Shown piece by piece: positions 29,346-38,012 of a stretch of DNA of 64,000 nt. How positions within the stretch are numbered: the stretch's first letter is position 1; every line of letters starts with the position of its first letter. The translations under genes were made by a program, and so were the position numbers. Under the pieces are notes generated by a model that saw only the letters and a list, made by a program, of their open reading frames with translations, was not told the DNA's origin and did not search any database. The stretch is from Pseudomonas fluorescens Q2-87 (GTDB lineage Bacteria; Pseudomonadota; Gammaproteobacteria; Pseudomonadales; Pseudomonadaceae): positions 3,104,556 through 3,168,555 of the forward strand of contig NZ_CM001558.1 in NCBI RefSeq assembly GCF_000281895.1. Direction: 5' to 3'.

Positions 29346-30836
29346 TCAGTGCCGTACCGAGCGTTCGCACGGACCATCGCCGCCCTGCCCGGCTTCTGTG
29401 CTGTCGTCACGGTCGATGGCGCGCTGCAGGTCAGTCGCCGGGGCCGTATCAGGCTGTTCCGGCAACGCAATGCTGGATCCGTACAGCTTGACGAGGATTT
29501 CGATGGGCAGGCCGCTGACTTCGACCATCCACTGCGCCACCTGGTCAGCGATGGTCGCCCCCTGCATGGCCTTGTGCAGGTCCGGCATGGCCACCAGCAT
29601 GCCGGGGTGACAGCAACGCAGGAAATGCTCCAGGCCAGCACCTTGCGCCACGAAGGGGGCAAACAGCATGCACACCAACTGTGTTTCGTTGAGCCCCAGG
29701 ACCTTATGCGCGTGAAGCGCGGCCTGTGCACGACGCTCGGGGATCGACACAGGCGAGCCGAAGAGCGTCCGGGCCTGTTCGCAGGCGTGCTCCGGCAAAC
29801 GCTTGCGATGCATGATCATGATCGCCCGCTGTACATAGTCCCCGTAGCCGGTTTCGTAGCTGCGCCCTTGAATGTAACAAGCATGCAGGCCATGCAAATG
29901 AGCCGCCAGAAGCGGATTGAGGTACTCATTCTCACGCGCCGATGGAATGAGTCTATCGGTCCGCACCCTCAGGAATTCGTTGAACAGCGGCCAATTCGTG
30001 CCTTCGGAACGAACAACCAGCAGATCGTCGATACCGATAAAGCCCACGCGACGACATGCCTCGAAATGACCCTCGGGCTGCCACGGCGCGATGCGCTCTG
30101 GACCATAGAAATGCCCATAGGGGTCGCTGCCCAAGCTATCAAGGTGCGCAAAAAGGCCTTCGAAGCTCCCCGTACTGTCGGTGACCAGGCCGATCTTGCG
30201 GGTCGCGCGCTGGAGCCCTGACATGAATTGCCTCTGCTTGCGCGGCGTATCGCTGCTGACCAGCGAATCCACACCGGACTCCCAGCGGGCCATATGCCGA
30301 TAGAACTCCGCCATCGCCAGATAGCCTTCATCCCCGAGTTCCAGAAGGCTGTCTGCCGAGCGCAGGTGCCCCAGTGTAAGCATGTCCATCCGATTGGCTT
30401 CGTACCCCGCCGCTGACAGAGGTTGCTTGTGATTGAACGGCACCACTTCCCGATTATCGGCCATCAGCAATTCGACCCGGGGATCGTCGTAGACAAACAG
30501 CGCGCTGTAGCAGCGGTGGATGTTTTCCAGCGTCGCCTGGGTGGTTTCGCTCAGGCGGGGCGTGGCGACGCGCAAGGCGAACGTCACCGGATTCCTGCCG
30601 GCAATGCTCAACTGCGCGGCCCGCAAAGCGGTCAGGACGTAGAAGCCTTCCCGACTGCCGTTCTGAACGGTCAGCACACGATAATCCCCGATCCGCTCGA
30701 TGCCGCCGGCGGCGACAATCAAGCGCTGGATCAAAAGCTGCAACGCGGTACGTTCCGCCCGGGAATAAAAACCAGACAGTCGTTGCAGTATCTGTTGATA
30801 CACGTGGTTCATTGCTTGCTCATGGATTGCAGTCAT
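29346..30836 (-). CDS. Unrecognised 496-residue protein
   Basis: I cannot place this protein in a family. It has no signal peptide or clear membrane segment and is rich in His, Arg and Leu. Visible stretches include SREGFYVLTALRAAQLS near the N-terminus, a central GLVTDSTGSFEGLFAHLDSL, and HACYIQGRSYETGYGDYVQR. The C-terminal 35 residues are polar and disordered-looking. The start has AGG nine bases before ATG 30836. It is upstream of and co-directional with the MocR gene and lies next to a 680-bp AT-rich gap, so it could be an accessory gene. Confidence 0.7.
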   Translation of the reverse strand: MTAIHEQAMNHVYQQILQRLSGFYSRAERTALQLLIQRLIVAAGGIERIGDYRVLTVQNGSREGFYVLTALRAAQLSIAGRNPVTFALRVATPRLSETTQATLENIHRCYSALFVYDDPRVELLMADNREVVPFNHKQPLSAAGYEANRMDMLTLGHLRSADSLLELGDEGYLAMAEFYRHMARWESGVDSLVSSDTPRKQRQFMSGLQRATRKIGLVTDSTGSFEGLFAHLDSLGSDPYGHFYGPERIAPWQPEGHFEACRRVGFIGIDDLLVVRSEGTNWPLFNEFLRVRTDRLIPSARENEYLNPLLAAHLHGLHACYIQGRSYETGYGDYVQRAIMIMHRKRLPEHACEQARTLFGSPVSIPERRAQAALHAHKVLGLNETQLVCMLFAPFVAQGAGLEHFLRCCHPGMLVAMPDLHKAMQGATIADQVAQWMVEVSGLPIEILVKLYGSSIALPEQPDTAPATDLQRAIDRDDSTEAGQGGDGPCERSVRH

Positions 30837-31516
30837 AACCGTTTACCTGGAAATTCGAATATCGGTGTCGCACCGCACCAACGTGACAACGCGACGTGTT
30901 GGCCTGATGGATTGTTTTAGTACTGCAGAGAGTATTGGCAGCAGAATCAAACTTTGCTTGCCGTAATTATTTGATACATATGCACTAAGTCTGCCTGCAG
31001 TTTTTATCTACATCACTTAAGCCACTGATATTGCTGGCGTTACCCACCTGTTTTACGCGTCCTAGGAGAATTCCGACAACGTCCCACAGACAATGAGTAC
31101 AAGAAATAAAGAACCTGCCGAACATCGATTGGTGCTCTGCCCCGCCCGGTCTTCCCCATGGTCGATAGACCGCCTTGTACCAAGTAACGCTCGATGCGCC
31201 TTCAATGTGTCCTGAAGGATCAAGCTGTTCAAAAAAGTTATACCGCGCCACGACTTCTTCCTTGAGATGGAAATCAGCCTTCAATTATCAGGACTTAAAC
31301 AATGATTAGAAGATACAGATTAAGGACAAAAACCAGTTCAGATGTTCGAGGGCAAACGGAAGGAGTCTCGACGAAGAGACAGGCCAGTCGCAGGGGCGCA
31401 GCAGGACGCGGGCGCACCGCCGCCAGGCGGAAGATCAGGAGCGGGCAAAGGATGGCCGATCAGGCCGAAGGCGGCGCAAGAGCCCAGGAACAATGACTCT
31501 TGCGCAGGGACAGGTA
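30837..31516. other. 680-bp stretch without a convincing gene
   Basis: The left half (30837-31330) is clearly AT-richer than its surroundings. A 99-codon minus-strand frame at 30985-31284 starts with TTG, has no ribosome site and no recognisable motif, so it is not called. The right half contains a GTCTC/GAGAC mini-hairpin near 31366 and the perfect inverted repeat at 31474-31505. The promoter for the 496-residue gene must lie near 30840-30960. Confidence 0.5.
31474..31505 (-). terminator. Inverted repeat just after the oxidoreductase gene
   Basis: GCGCAAGAG and CTCTTGCGC form a perfect 9-bp stem with a 14-base loop, 11 bases downstream of the oxidoreductase stop codon. There is no T-run, so it may stabilise or weakly end the message. 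Confidence 0.5.
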
Positions 31517-32542
31517 TCAGGCGGTTTCGACAACCTGCAGGGCGACACGCTCCCGGCACGGGCATTCGCCCATGTAGCGGTGCGCTTCGACAAACTCGGC
31601 GAACGGGAAGACCCGAGTCTTGAGTGGCAACAGCACGCGATCAGCGGTCAATTGGTTGATATCGCGCAATGCGCGTTGCAGCGCCACCTGGTCCTGGATG
31701 ATCCCCAATTCCGGCTTGCCGGTGAAGTTGCCGATGCAGTGCACAAAGAACTGAATGTTCTTCTGGAACGCCGCGCAGGCCGGAAAAGGTGTCTGGTTGC
31801 CGCCTTGCAAGCCATACAGCACCAGGCTGCCACGGGGGGCCAGGACATCACCGAGCAAAGACATCTGCGGCCCGCCAAGGCCATCGAAGACCACATCGAC
31901 GCCACGGTTGTCGGTGAGCTTGTTGATTTGCATCAGCAAGTCCTGCTCTTCGGTGACGATGACTTTTTCGGCACCTAGCGACAACAGATATTCACGCTCG
32001 TCAGCCGTCTTGGTGGCTGCGATCACCCGTACACCCAAGGCCTTGCCCAACTGGACAAAGGAAGGCCCGGCGCAATGACTGGCATCGGTGACCAAGGCGA
32101 ACTGCCCGGGTTTGACCCGCGCCAGGTCCATGTAGGCGAAGTAGGCAATCAACAGCGGTGTGTAATGCACCGCGGCTTCGATCGGGCTGAGCACATCGGG
32201 ATACCGGGTCAGGGCGGTGCGTGGCAGTACGATAACCTCGCCGTAGACCGGATAATCGTTCGGGCTTTCGGCCGGAAAGCTGGCGACCTTGTCGCCCACG
32301 GCCAGGTCGTCGACGCCGTCGCCGACGGCCGTGACCACGCCGGCCATTTCATGGCCCAGGCCCGAAGGCAGGCGTGCCTGGGACGACGCCAGGTTCTGGC
32401 GCCACAAGGTGTCGTACCAACTGATGCCGATCGCTTCGACACGGACCTGCACTTCTCCTGGCGCAGGAAGAGCCGCCGCATGCTCTTCGCATTTGAGCAC
32501 CTCGGCACCACCAAACTTGTGAAAACGGATCGTGCGGGACAT
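31517..32542 (-). CDS. Zinc-independent MDR alcohol dehydrogenase / quinone oxidoreductase
   Basis: A 341-residue medium-chain dehydrogenase/reductase. The N-terminal GroES-like domain has LGHEMAGVVTAVGDGV. The Rossmann domain carries the degenerate nucleotide loop ALVTDASHCAGPSFVQLGKA and VVFDGLGG. Structural-zinc cysteines are missing, which points to the quinone oxidoreductase branch acting with NADPH on quinones or enals. The start ATG at 32542 (MSRTIRFHKFGGAEVL) fits the family; an upstream in-frame GTG/CTG extension does not. A LysR gene is divergent and probably controls it. Confidence 0.85.
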   Translation of the reverse strand: MSRTIRFHKFGGAEVLKCEEHAAALPAPGEVQVRVEAIGISWYDTLWRQNLASSQARLPSGLGHEMAGVVTAVGDGVDDLAVGDKVASFPAESPNDYPVYGEVIVLPRTALTRYPDVLSPIEAAVHYTPLLIAYFAYMDLARVKPGQFALVTDASHCAGPSFVQLGKALGVRVIAATKTADEREYLLSLGAEKVIVTEEQDLLMQINKLTDNRGVDVVFDGLGGPQMSLLGDVLAPRGSLVLYGLQGGNQTPFPACAAFQKNIQFFVHCIGNFTGKPELGIIQDQVALQRALRDINQLTADRVLLPLKTRVFPFAEFVEAHRYMGECPCRERVALQVVETA

Positions 32543-32613
32543 CGCAAACCTCGTCAAAGTAACCTCTAATGCCATGAACTCTATCCGGGCTTTGTACCCA
32601 AGACCATCAGTGG

Positions 32614-32679
32614 CTATTAATAGTCGACATGCCTGTCATTGATTCCGCAGTAGGAAAAACGAATCAGTCCTGTAGGACT
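32614..32679. promoter_or_regulatory. Two palindromes in the oxidoreductase/LysR divergent region
   Basis: CTATTAATAG (32614-32623) and AGTCCT-GT-AGGACT (32666-32679) are perfect dyads between the two divergent starts. Either could be the LysR binding site. Confidence 0.4.
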
Positions 32680-32800
32680 CAACCTCAAAAAAGCTGAATT
32701 AGCCGGTGCAGAGTACCAGCCTTTCCCCGTAAGATTCATGCCGGCCATTGTTGCCATATGGCCGCTCACGTCAAGTTTCCCGAATCTGCCAGGACCCCAG

Positions 32801-33715
32801 ATGAATCGTAATGACCTGCGGCGTGTCGACCTGAACCTGTTGATCGTGTTCGAAACATTGATGCATGAACGCAGTGTGACCCGGGCGGCCGAGAAATTGT
32901 TCCTTGGCCAACCGGCCATCAGCGCCGCGCTGTCACGCCTGCGCAGCCTGTTCGATGACCCACTGTTCGTACGCACGGGCAGAAGCATGGAGCCCACGGC
33001 CCGGGCGGTCGAGATCTTCGCCCTGCTCTCTCCGGCGCTGGATTCGATTTCCACGGCGGTCAGCCGCGCGGCGGAATTCGACCCGGCCACCAGCACCTCG
33101 GTGTTTCGCATCGGCCTGTCGGACGATGCCGAGTTCGCCCTGCTGCCGATGCTGCTCAAGCGCCTGCGCGCCGAAGCCCCAGGCATTGTGCTGGTGGTTC
33201 GCCGAGTCAATTACATCCTGATGCCCGGCTTGCTGGCCTCCGGTGAAATATCCATTGGGGTCAGCTATACCGACGATTTGCCGGCCAACGCCAAGCGCAA
33301 GGTCCTGCGGCGCAGCATGCCCAAGGTGCTGCGAGCCGACACCGCACCGGGACGCCTTAGCCTGGATGAGTTCTGCGCCCGCCCCCACGCACTGGTGTCC
33401 TTCGCCGGTGACTTGAGCGGCTTCATCGACGAAGAGCTGGAAAAACTCGACCGCAAGCGCCACGTGGTGCTGGCCGTGCCGCAATTCAATGGCTTGAGCA
33501 CGCTGCTGTCAGGCACCGACATCATCGCAACGGTGCCCGACTACACCGCCGACGCCCTGACCGCCGCCGGCGGCGTGCGCGCTGAAGACCCGCCCATACC
33601 GGTGCGCAGCTTCGAACTGCACATGGCCTGGCGCGGATCCCAGGACAACGACCCGGGCGAGCGCTGGTTGCGTTCGCGGATTCAGATGTTTTTTGGCGAT
33701 CCTGAGAGTCTTTAG
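32801..33715 (+). CDS. LysR-family transcriptional regulator
   Basis: The 304-residue product starts MNRNDLRRVDLNLLIVFETL with HTH QPAISAALSRLRSLFDDPLF, placing it in the NodD/LeuO-like LysR branch. It is divergent from the quinone oxidoreductase gene and probably its regulator. It ends MFFGDPESL. A second, synonymously diverged copy of this tail is found at 49532-49564, so the 3' end of this gene seems to be the edge of an inserted segment. The start at 32801 is chosen because it fits the family; an upstream in-frame ATG at 32738 is too early. Confidence 0.9.
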   Translation: MNRNDLRRVDLNLLIVFETLMHERSVTRAAEKLFLGQPAISAALSRLRSLFDDPLFVRTGRSMEPTARAVEIFALLSPALDSISTAVSRAAEFDPATSTSVFRIGLSDDAEFALLPMLLKRLRAEAPGIVLVVRRVNYILMPGLLASGEISIGVSYTDDLPANAKRKVLRRSMPKVLRADTAPGRLSLDEFCARPHALVSFAGDLSGFIDEELEKLDRKRHVVLAVPQFNGLSTLLSGTDIIATVPDYTADALTAAGGVRAEDPPIPVRSFELHMAWRGSQDNDPGERWLRSRIQMFFGDPESL

Positions 33716-33933
33716 GTGTCGTTGGGCAGGCTGTTTATCTGATCATTTCTGGCTTTTCATAGCCATGGAGATCCATCCACTTCCAGTGGATTGCTACATT
33801 GGGGGCGCATCTGAGAGCATGCTTTGAATGGTTTGAAAAGGATGCCCCCAGCCTAATGCCCATTCAGAATGTCGCGGCGTATTGCCTGCCCCATTGAGCT
33901 GACTCTGGCGCCATGATGAGATTGGATAACCAC
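33716..33933. other. Non-coding segment after the LysR gene
   Basis: No gene is seen. ATCCACT-TCC-AGTGGAT (33775-33791) forms a perfect 7-bp stem and may end the LysR transcript. GGGGGC near 33800 and GCCCCC near 33845 form a loose inverted pair. The segment lies just inside the left border of the proposed island. Confidence 0.45.
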
Positions 33934-34095
33934 CTATCTTTCAACTGACCGGCGGCGATGGATATCCCTGATAGACGTAAGAGAAACGCCATGCTGAGCG
34001 CTGAGTGGCACTTCAGCGAGCAACTGATTGGGCGACAGTTGCAATGTCAGGATCTGTTGCTTCAGCCGTTCGTAGAGACCTTGCTCGCTATTCAC
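33934..34095 (-). pseudogene. Remnant of a GntR/FadR-type regulator (DNA-binding domain only)
   Basis: A 53-codon minus-strand frame starts with GTG at 34095, has GGAG five bases upstream, and ends at TAG 33934-33936. It reads LYERLKQQILTLQLSPNQLL followed by AEVPLSAQHGVSLTSIRDIH. This matches the start of GntR-family regulators (LY..LRQ.I..G.L.PG..L.E..L...  GVSRTPVREAL), but the recognition helix is degraded and the effector-binding domain is absent. It follows the aldehyde dehydrogenase gene on the same strand and is probably the broken former regulator of the catabolic operon. Confidence 0.6.
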
Positions 34096-34150
34096 GACAA
34101 CTCCGTCGGTTGCTTGCCTGCTCGCCCCACCCCTTTACAGCCTCGAAATT

Positions 34151-34173
34151 GCCCCAGTCCCCGCGACTGGGGC
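34151..34173 (-). terminator. Hairpin after the aldehyde dehydrogenase gene
   Basis: GCCCCAGTC-CCCGC-GACTGGGGC is a perfect 9-bp stem with a 5-base loop, 28 bp past the stop codon. The minus-strand sequence continues AATTTCG, so the T-run is weak, but it is the best terminator for the minus-strand operon. Confidence 0.65.
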
Positions 34174-34201
34174 GATAAGGCCGTCACGCCCTCTGCAGCA
34201 C

Positions 34202-35692
34202 TCAGGAGGCGTCGATCCAGATGGTTTTTATCTCGGTGTATTGGTCGTGCGCCCAGATGGATTTGTCCCGCCCACCGAACCCCGACTCCTTGTAACCACC
34301 GAAGGGTGTAGACGCATCCCCCTCTCCAAAACAGTTGACGGTCACAATGCCGGCGCGGATGCCGCGTGAGAGCTTCAGCGCATTACGCAGGTTGCCGGTA
34401 TACGCCGACGCTGCCAAACCATAGGCCGTATCGTTGGCCAGTTTGATGGCTTCATCAAGGGTATTGAAGGTGGTGACACTTAGCACAGGGCCGAAAATTT
34501 CCTCTTGGAACAGGCGACTGCTACGCCCTACTCCGTCCAGGATGGTCGGCTCTACGAAGATATTGTCAACAGTATTGCCGCCCGCCAGAACAGTCAGCTT
34601 TTCGTCCTTGGCATGCTCGATGTAGGACCGCACTTTCTCAAAATGCGCTTTGCTGACCATTGAACCCAAGCGGTTGTCCGGGTCAAGTGGGTCGCCCATT
34701 TTCCAGTCTTTGAGGTGCACCTGAATACGCTCAAGCAACGCTTCCTTGATATCGGTATGAACGAGCAGGCGCGAAGACGCCGAACAGTTTTCGCCCATGT
34801 TCCAAAAGGCACCGTTCACCACATGCTGCGCGACTTGGTCAATATCCTCGGCATCATTCATCACCACCGCTGGGTTTTTGCCGCCACATTCCAGCACGAT
34901 GCGCTTGAGGTTGGATTCACTGGAGTACTTGAGGAAAATCCGGCCCGTATCGGTCGAGCCGGTAAAGCTGACCATGGCCACGTCACCATGCCGGCCCAAC
35001 GGTTCACCTGCCTCCTTGCCGCCACCAGGCACCACATTGAACACGCCGGCGGGAACACCGGCCTGATACGCCAGCTCAGCGACACGCAGCGCGCTCAGCG
35101 AGGTTTCCTTTGCTGGCTTGACCACGATCGAGCAACCTGCGGCCAACGACGGACCGATTTTCCAGGCGAGCATCAGCAGCGGAAAATTCCACGGCAGCAC
35201 CAGGCCCACTACGCCGATGGGCTCGCGTACCACCATAGTCACAGCGCCCGAACCCACCGGCGCGGTAGCGTCGTAGATCTTGTCGATCAGTTCGGCGTGC
35301 CAACGCAGCGTGTGGATTGTCTCTGGTACATCAACGTTCTGGCACTCGCGGATGGGTTTGCCGCTGTCCAGGCTTTCAAGTACCGCCAGTTCGTGCGAGT
35401 TGTCTTCCAACAACTGGGCAAAACGCAGCAGCACGCTTTTACGTACAGCAGGTGAAAGACCCTGCCAGCGTGCATCCTCAAACGCTGCCTTGGCAGCCGC
35501 CACCGCCACGTCTACGTCCTCGGCATCACAGGCCGAAATCTCGGCCAGTACGTCACCGGTGGCCGGGTTGGTGGTGGTGAACGTACGGCCTGATTTCGCG
35601 CTGCGAAACTGGCCGTCAATGAACGCCTGAGTGCGAAACTCAAGCTTGCCGGCCAGTTCGCGGTAGGCTTCTTTACTCAGCAAATCGGCCAT
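34202..35692 (-). CDS. NAD(P)-dependent aldehyde dehydrogenase (PuuC/BetB-like)
   Basis: A 496-residue class 3 aldehyde dehydrogenase. The catalytic cysteine is in NMGENCSASSRLLVH, the general base Glu in VLECGGKNPAVVM, the cofactor loop is FTGSTDTGR, and the proton-relay Asn lies in LPWNFPLLM. It is closest in look to gamma-glutamyl-aminobutyraldehyde and betaine-aldehyde dehydrogenases. The ATG at 35692 follows GGGAGGTG and begins one base after the stop of the DapA-like gene, so the two are coupled. It likely oxidises the semialdehyde formed by the upstream lyase or oxidase. Confidence 0.9.
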   Translation of the reverse strand: MADLLSKEAYRELAGKLEFRTQAFIDGQFRSAKSGRTFTTTNPATGDVLAEISACDAEDVDVAVAAAKAAFEDARWQGLSPAVRKSVLLRFAQLLEDNSHELAVLESLDSGKPIRECQNVDVPETIHTLRWHAELIDKIYDATAPVGSGAVTMVVREPIGVVGLVLPWNFPLLMLAWKIGPSLAAGCSIVVKPAKETSLSALRVAELAYQAGVPAGVFNVVPGGGKEAGEPLGRHGDVAMVSFTGSTDTGRIFLKYSSESNLKRIVLECGGKNPAVVMNDAEDIDQVAQHVVNGAFWNMGENCSASSRLLVHTDIKEALLERIQVHLKDWKMGDPLDPDNRLGSMVSKAHFEKVRSYIEHAKDEKLTVLAGGNTVDNIFVEPTILDGVGRSSRLFQEEIFGPVLSVTTFNTLDEAIKLANDTAYGLAASAYTGNLRNALKLSRGIRAGIVTVNCFGEGDASTPFGGYKESGFGGRDKSIWAHDQYTEIKTIWIDAS

Positions 35693-35693
35693 T

Positions 35694-36596
35694 TCAAGCA
35701 CCTCCCACAATGTGCGCAACGTTTTGTTTAAGCGTTTGGATCACCGCCCTCAGCGCCTGCTTCTCGGATTCTTCCAACGCTTGCAATGGCGCGCGGACAC
35801 CACCGGCACGCAAGCCAATCAGCTCACTGCCATGCTTGATCGATTGCACAAACTTGCCGCCTTCAAGAAAGTCCATCAACGGCAGCAGGGCCGACATGAT
35901 GCGGCGGCCTTTGTCGAAGTCCTTTTCAATCACGCAGGCTTCATACAGCGCAACGTGTTCGCGAGGAATGAAATTGGAGCCGGCGCATACCCAGCTGCGA
36001 GCGCCCCAGGCGAAGAACTCCAGGGCTTGATCATCCCAACCGCACGAGATCTGGATCGAAGGATGGGCGCAGGCCAGGCGATGCAGGCGATTCATTTCCC
36101 CGGAGCTTTCTTTGATTGCTTCAATGTTTTTGCACTGCGCAATCGCTTCGAAGAACTCATCCCCCATCGCCACCCCCATACGCGCCGGGTAGTTGTAGAG
36201 CATGATGGGGAGGCCTGCTGCCTTGTCTACCGCCAGCACATGGGCGGCGATTTCTTTTTGGGTGGGCAAGGCATAAGGCGGCGAACCCACCAGGATCGCA
36301 TCTGCCTTGATCGCTTTCGCTTGCTCAGCGAAATACACCGAATCCTCGGTTCTGATCCCGCCGGTGCCGACAACCAGCGGCAGACGACCTTGCAGGACAC
36401 TCTTCGCACGTTCAGCCACCGCCAGACGCTCAGCAGGCGTATGAGCGTAATACTCGCCCGTGGAGCCGCCGATAATGATGCCGTGAACCTTGGACTCGAC
36501 CAGGTATTCAAGCACTTCATCAAAGACCGAGTAATCAACTTGACCATCCGAAGAGAGCGGAGTTATCGCGGGGGTAAAAATGCCGTCAAAGTTCAT
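35694..36596 (-). CDS. DapA-family (N-acetylneuraminate lyase superfamily) class I aldolase/deaminase
   Basis: A 300-residue TIM-barrel enzyme. The phosphate/carboxylate-binding GGSTGEYYAHT, the tyrosine in MLYNYPARMG and the Schiff-base lysine in IEAIKESSGEM are intact. True DapA is unlikely given the catabolic context. Relatives include pyrroline-4-hydroxy-2-carboxylate deaminase of hydroxyproline breakdown and various keto-acid lyases. Placed between a transporter gene and an aldehyde dehydrogenase gene, it probably yields the aldehyde that the latter oxidises. The ribosome site TGGAGAA precedes the start. Confidence 0.88.
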   Translation of the reverse strand: MNFDGIFTPAITPLSSDGQVDYSVFDEVLEYLVESKVHGIIIGGSTGEYYAHTPAERLAVAERAKSVLQGRLPLVVGTGGIRTEDSVYFAEQAKAIKADAILVGSPPYALPTQKEIAAHVLAVDKAAGLPIMLYNYPARMGVAMGDEFFEAIAQCKNIEAIKESSGEMNRLHRLACAHPSIQISCGWDDQALEFFAWGARSWVCAGSNFIPREHVALYEACVIEKDFDKGRRIMSALLPLMDFLEGGKFVQSIKHGSELIGLRAGGVRAPLQALEESEKQALRAVIQTLKQNVAHIVGGA

Positions 36597-36637
36597 GCTG
36601 TTTTCTCCAGTAATTCCAAGGGTTGATCCAGGGGTTG

Positions 36638-37966
36638 CTAATTCAACGAGGCGGCTTGTTGCAGGTTGAGTGACCGCGTTTCAGGCGCCAGCACCCAAGA
36701 CAACACGAGCCCCACCAACGAAATGGCGGCGGCGACATACAGGGTCTCGGCGACCCCTAACTTGTTCAATGAAATAGGCGCCAAGTAAGTGCCCGCGGCA
36801 GCCCCGATGCGTGAGAGCGACGTGCCTACGCCGACCGCAAAAGCGCGAATTTCTGTGGAAAACAGTTCATTGGGATAAACCAGTGTGAGCACTTGTGCGC
36901 CGCCGATAAACAGGGCGTAAACGACGAAAAAGAACAGCACCAGAAGGCTAGGGCCCGCATGGCCGATGGCCAGACCCAACAACGCCAAGCCTGAACACAG
37001 GAAACTGTAAATAAGCAGATTTCGCCGACCGATCGAATTGATTATCCGGGTGGAGATAATGCAGCCGATGACGAAGAACAATGTGATCGCAACCGAGCCC
37101 AGCGAGGCCGAATCACCGGTAATTTTCAACGCCGCCAACACCTTGGGGGCGAATGCATAAACAGCGAACAGCGGCACGACAGAACAGGTCCAGAACACCA
37201 CCACAAACAACATGCGCTTACCGTAACCGGAATGCACAAGATTGAAGATCGTGATCTTTTCGCCGGAAGGTTCCTCGGGCAGATTAGCCAGCGAGAAATG
37301 CTCGCCATACACCTGCTTGATAATCGCCTCGGCCTCCGCTGTTCGCCCCTGCTTGATCAGCCAACGCGGTGATTCCGGCGTGCCCAGACGCACGATAAAC
37401 AACAGGACGCCGATGACTGCGGCGCTGGCCAGTACCAGTCGCCAGGCATCCGAACCCAATGCATTGAACATGACTTCGCCGACGATGTAGGCGGTCGCGG
37501 CACCAGCGAACCAGAGGATGGTCAGCATCGCCAATCGTGGGCCACGGAATTTCTTGGGAAGGAATTCGACGAGTAACGATGTTGCCACTGGGTATTCGAT
37601 ACCAACGGCAATACCCAACAACAACCGCAGGAAAAATATAACGATGGCCGACTCGGCCCAATATTGCGCCAGGGACGCGACGATGAATAAGGTAGGCCCC
37701 GCAAACAAGAGATGTTTGCGCCCCATGACATCGGTCAACCAACCGCCCAGGAAGCCACCGAAAAAAATCCCGATCAATGCGGAGGCGGCAATCATGCCCT
37801 CCCAGAAATCATCCAGCGCCAGGGACTTTGACATATGTATCAGCGCGACGCCGATAATACTCAGAACGTATCCGTCAACAAAGGAACCGCCGCCTGAACG
37901 AACAGTAAGTAGCCGGTGAAACCCATTGAGCGGGACGTCTTCAATTGAAACAACAGCGCTCTTCAT
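36638..37966 (-). CDS. MFS metabolite:proton symporter
   Basis: A 442-residue, 12-helix transporter of the sugar-porter/metabolite:H+ symporter type. Motif A is GGWLTDVMGRKHLL, and the central loop carries PESPRWLIKQGRTAEAE, typical of this group. It is encoded within the catabolic operon between an FAD oxidase and a DapA-like enzyme, with AAGGA before the start. It likely imports an organic acid or betaine-like substrate, or exports an intermediate. Confidence 0.88.
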   Translation of the reverse strand: MKSAVVSIEDVPLNGFHRLLTVRSGGGSFVDGYVLSIIGVALIHMSKSLALDDFWEGMIAASALIGIFFGGFLGGWLTDVMGRKHLLFAGPTLFIVASLAQYWAESAIVIFFLRLLLGIAVGIEYPVATSLLVEFLPKKFRGPRLAMLTILWFAGAATAYIVGEVMFNALGSDAWRLVLASAAVIGVLLFIVRLGTPESPRWLIKQGRTAEAEAIIKQVYGEHFSLANLPEEPSGEKITIFNLVHSGYGKRMLFVVVFWTCSVVPLFAVYAFAPKVLAALKITGDSASLGSVAITLFFVIGCIISTRIINSIGRRNLLIYSFLCSGLALLGLAIGHAGPSLLVLFFFVVYALFIGGAQVLTLVYPNELFSTEIRAFAVGVGTSLSRIGAAAGTYLAPISLNKLGVAETLYVAAAISLVGLVLSWVLAPETRSLNLQQAASLN

Positions 37967-38012
37967 TTCTTGTCCTTATCCTCAGTGCTTGCAATAGCCA
38001 GCTAAAGTGACC

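Noticed and set aside
30985..31284. 99-codon minus-strand frame in the AT-rich gap
   Set aside because: It starts with TTG, lacks a ribosome site and resembles no family. It could be a decayed gene, but this cannot be shown.
36638..37966. Reading the DapA-like/MFS/oxidase set as a lysine synthesis operon
   Set aside because: A transporter, an FAD amine oxidase and an aldehyde dehydrogenase in the same unit point to breakdown, not synthesis.
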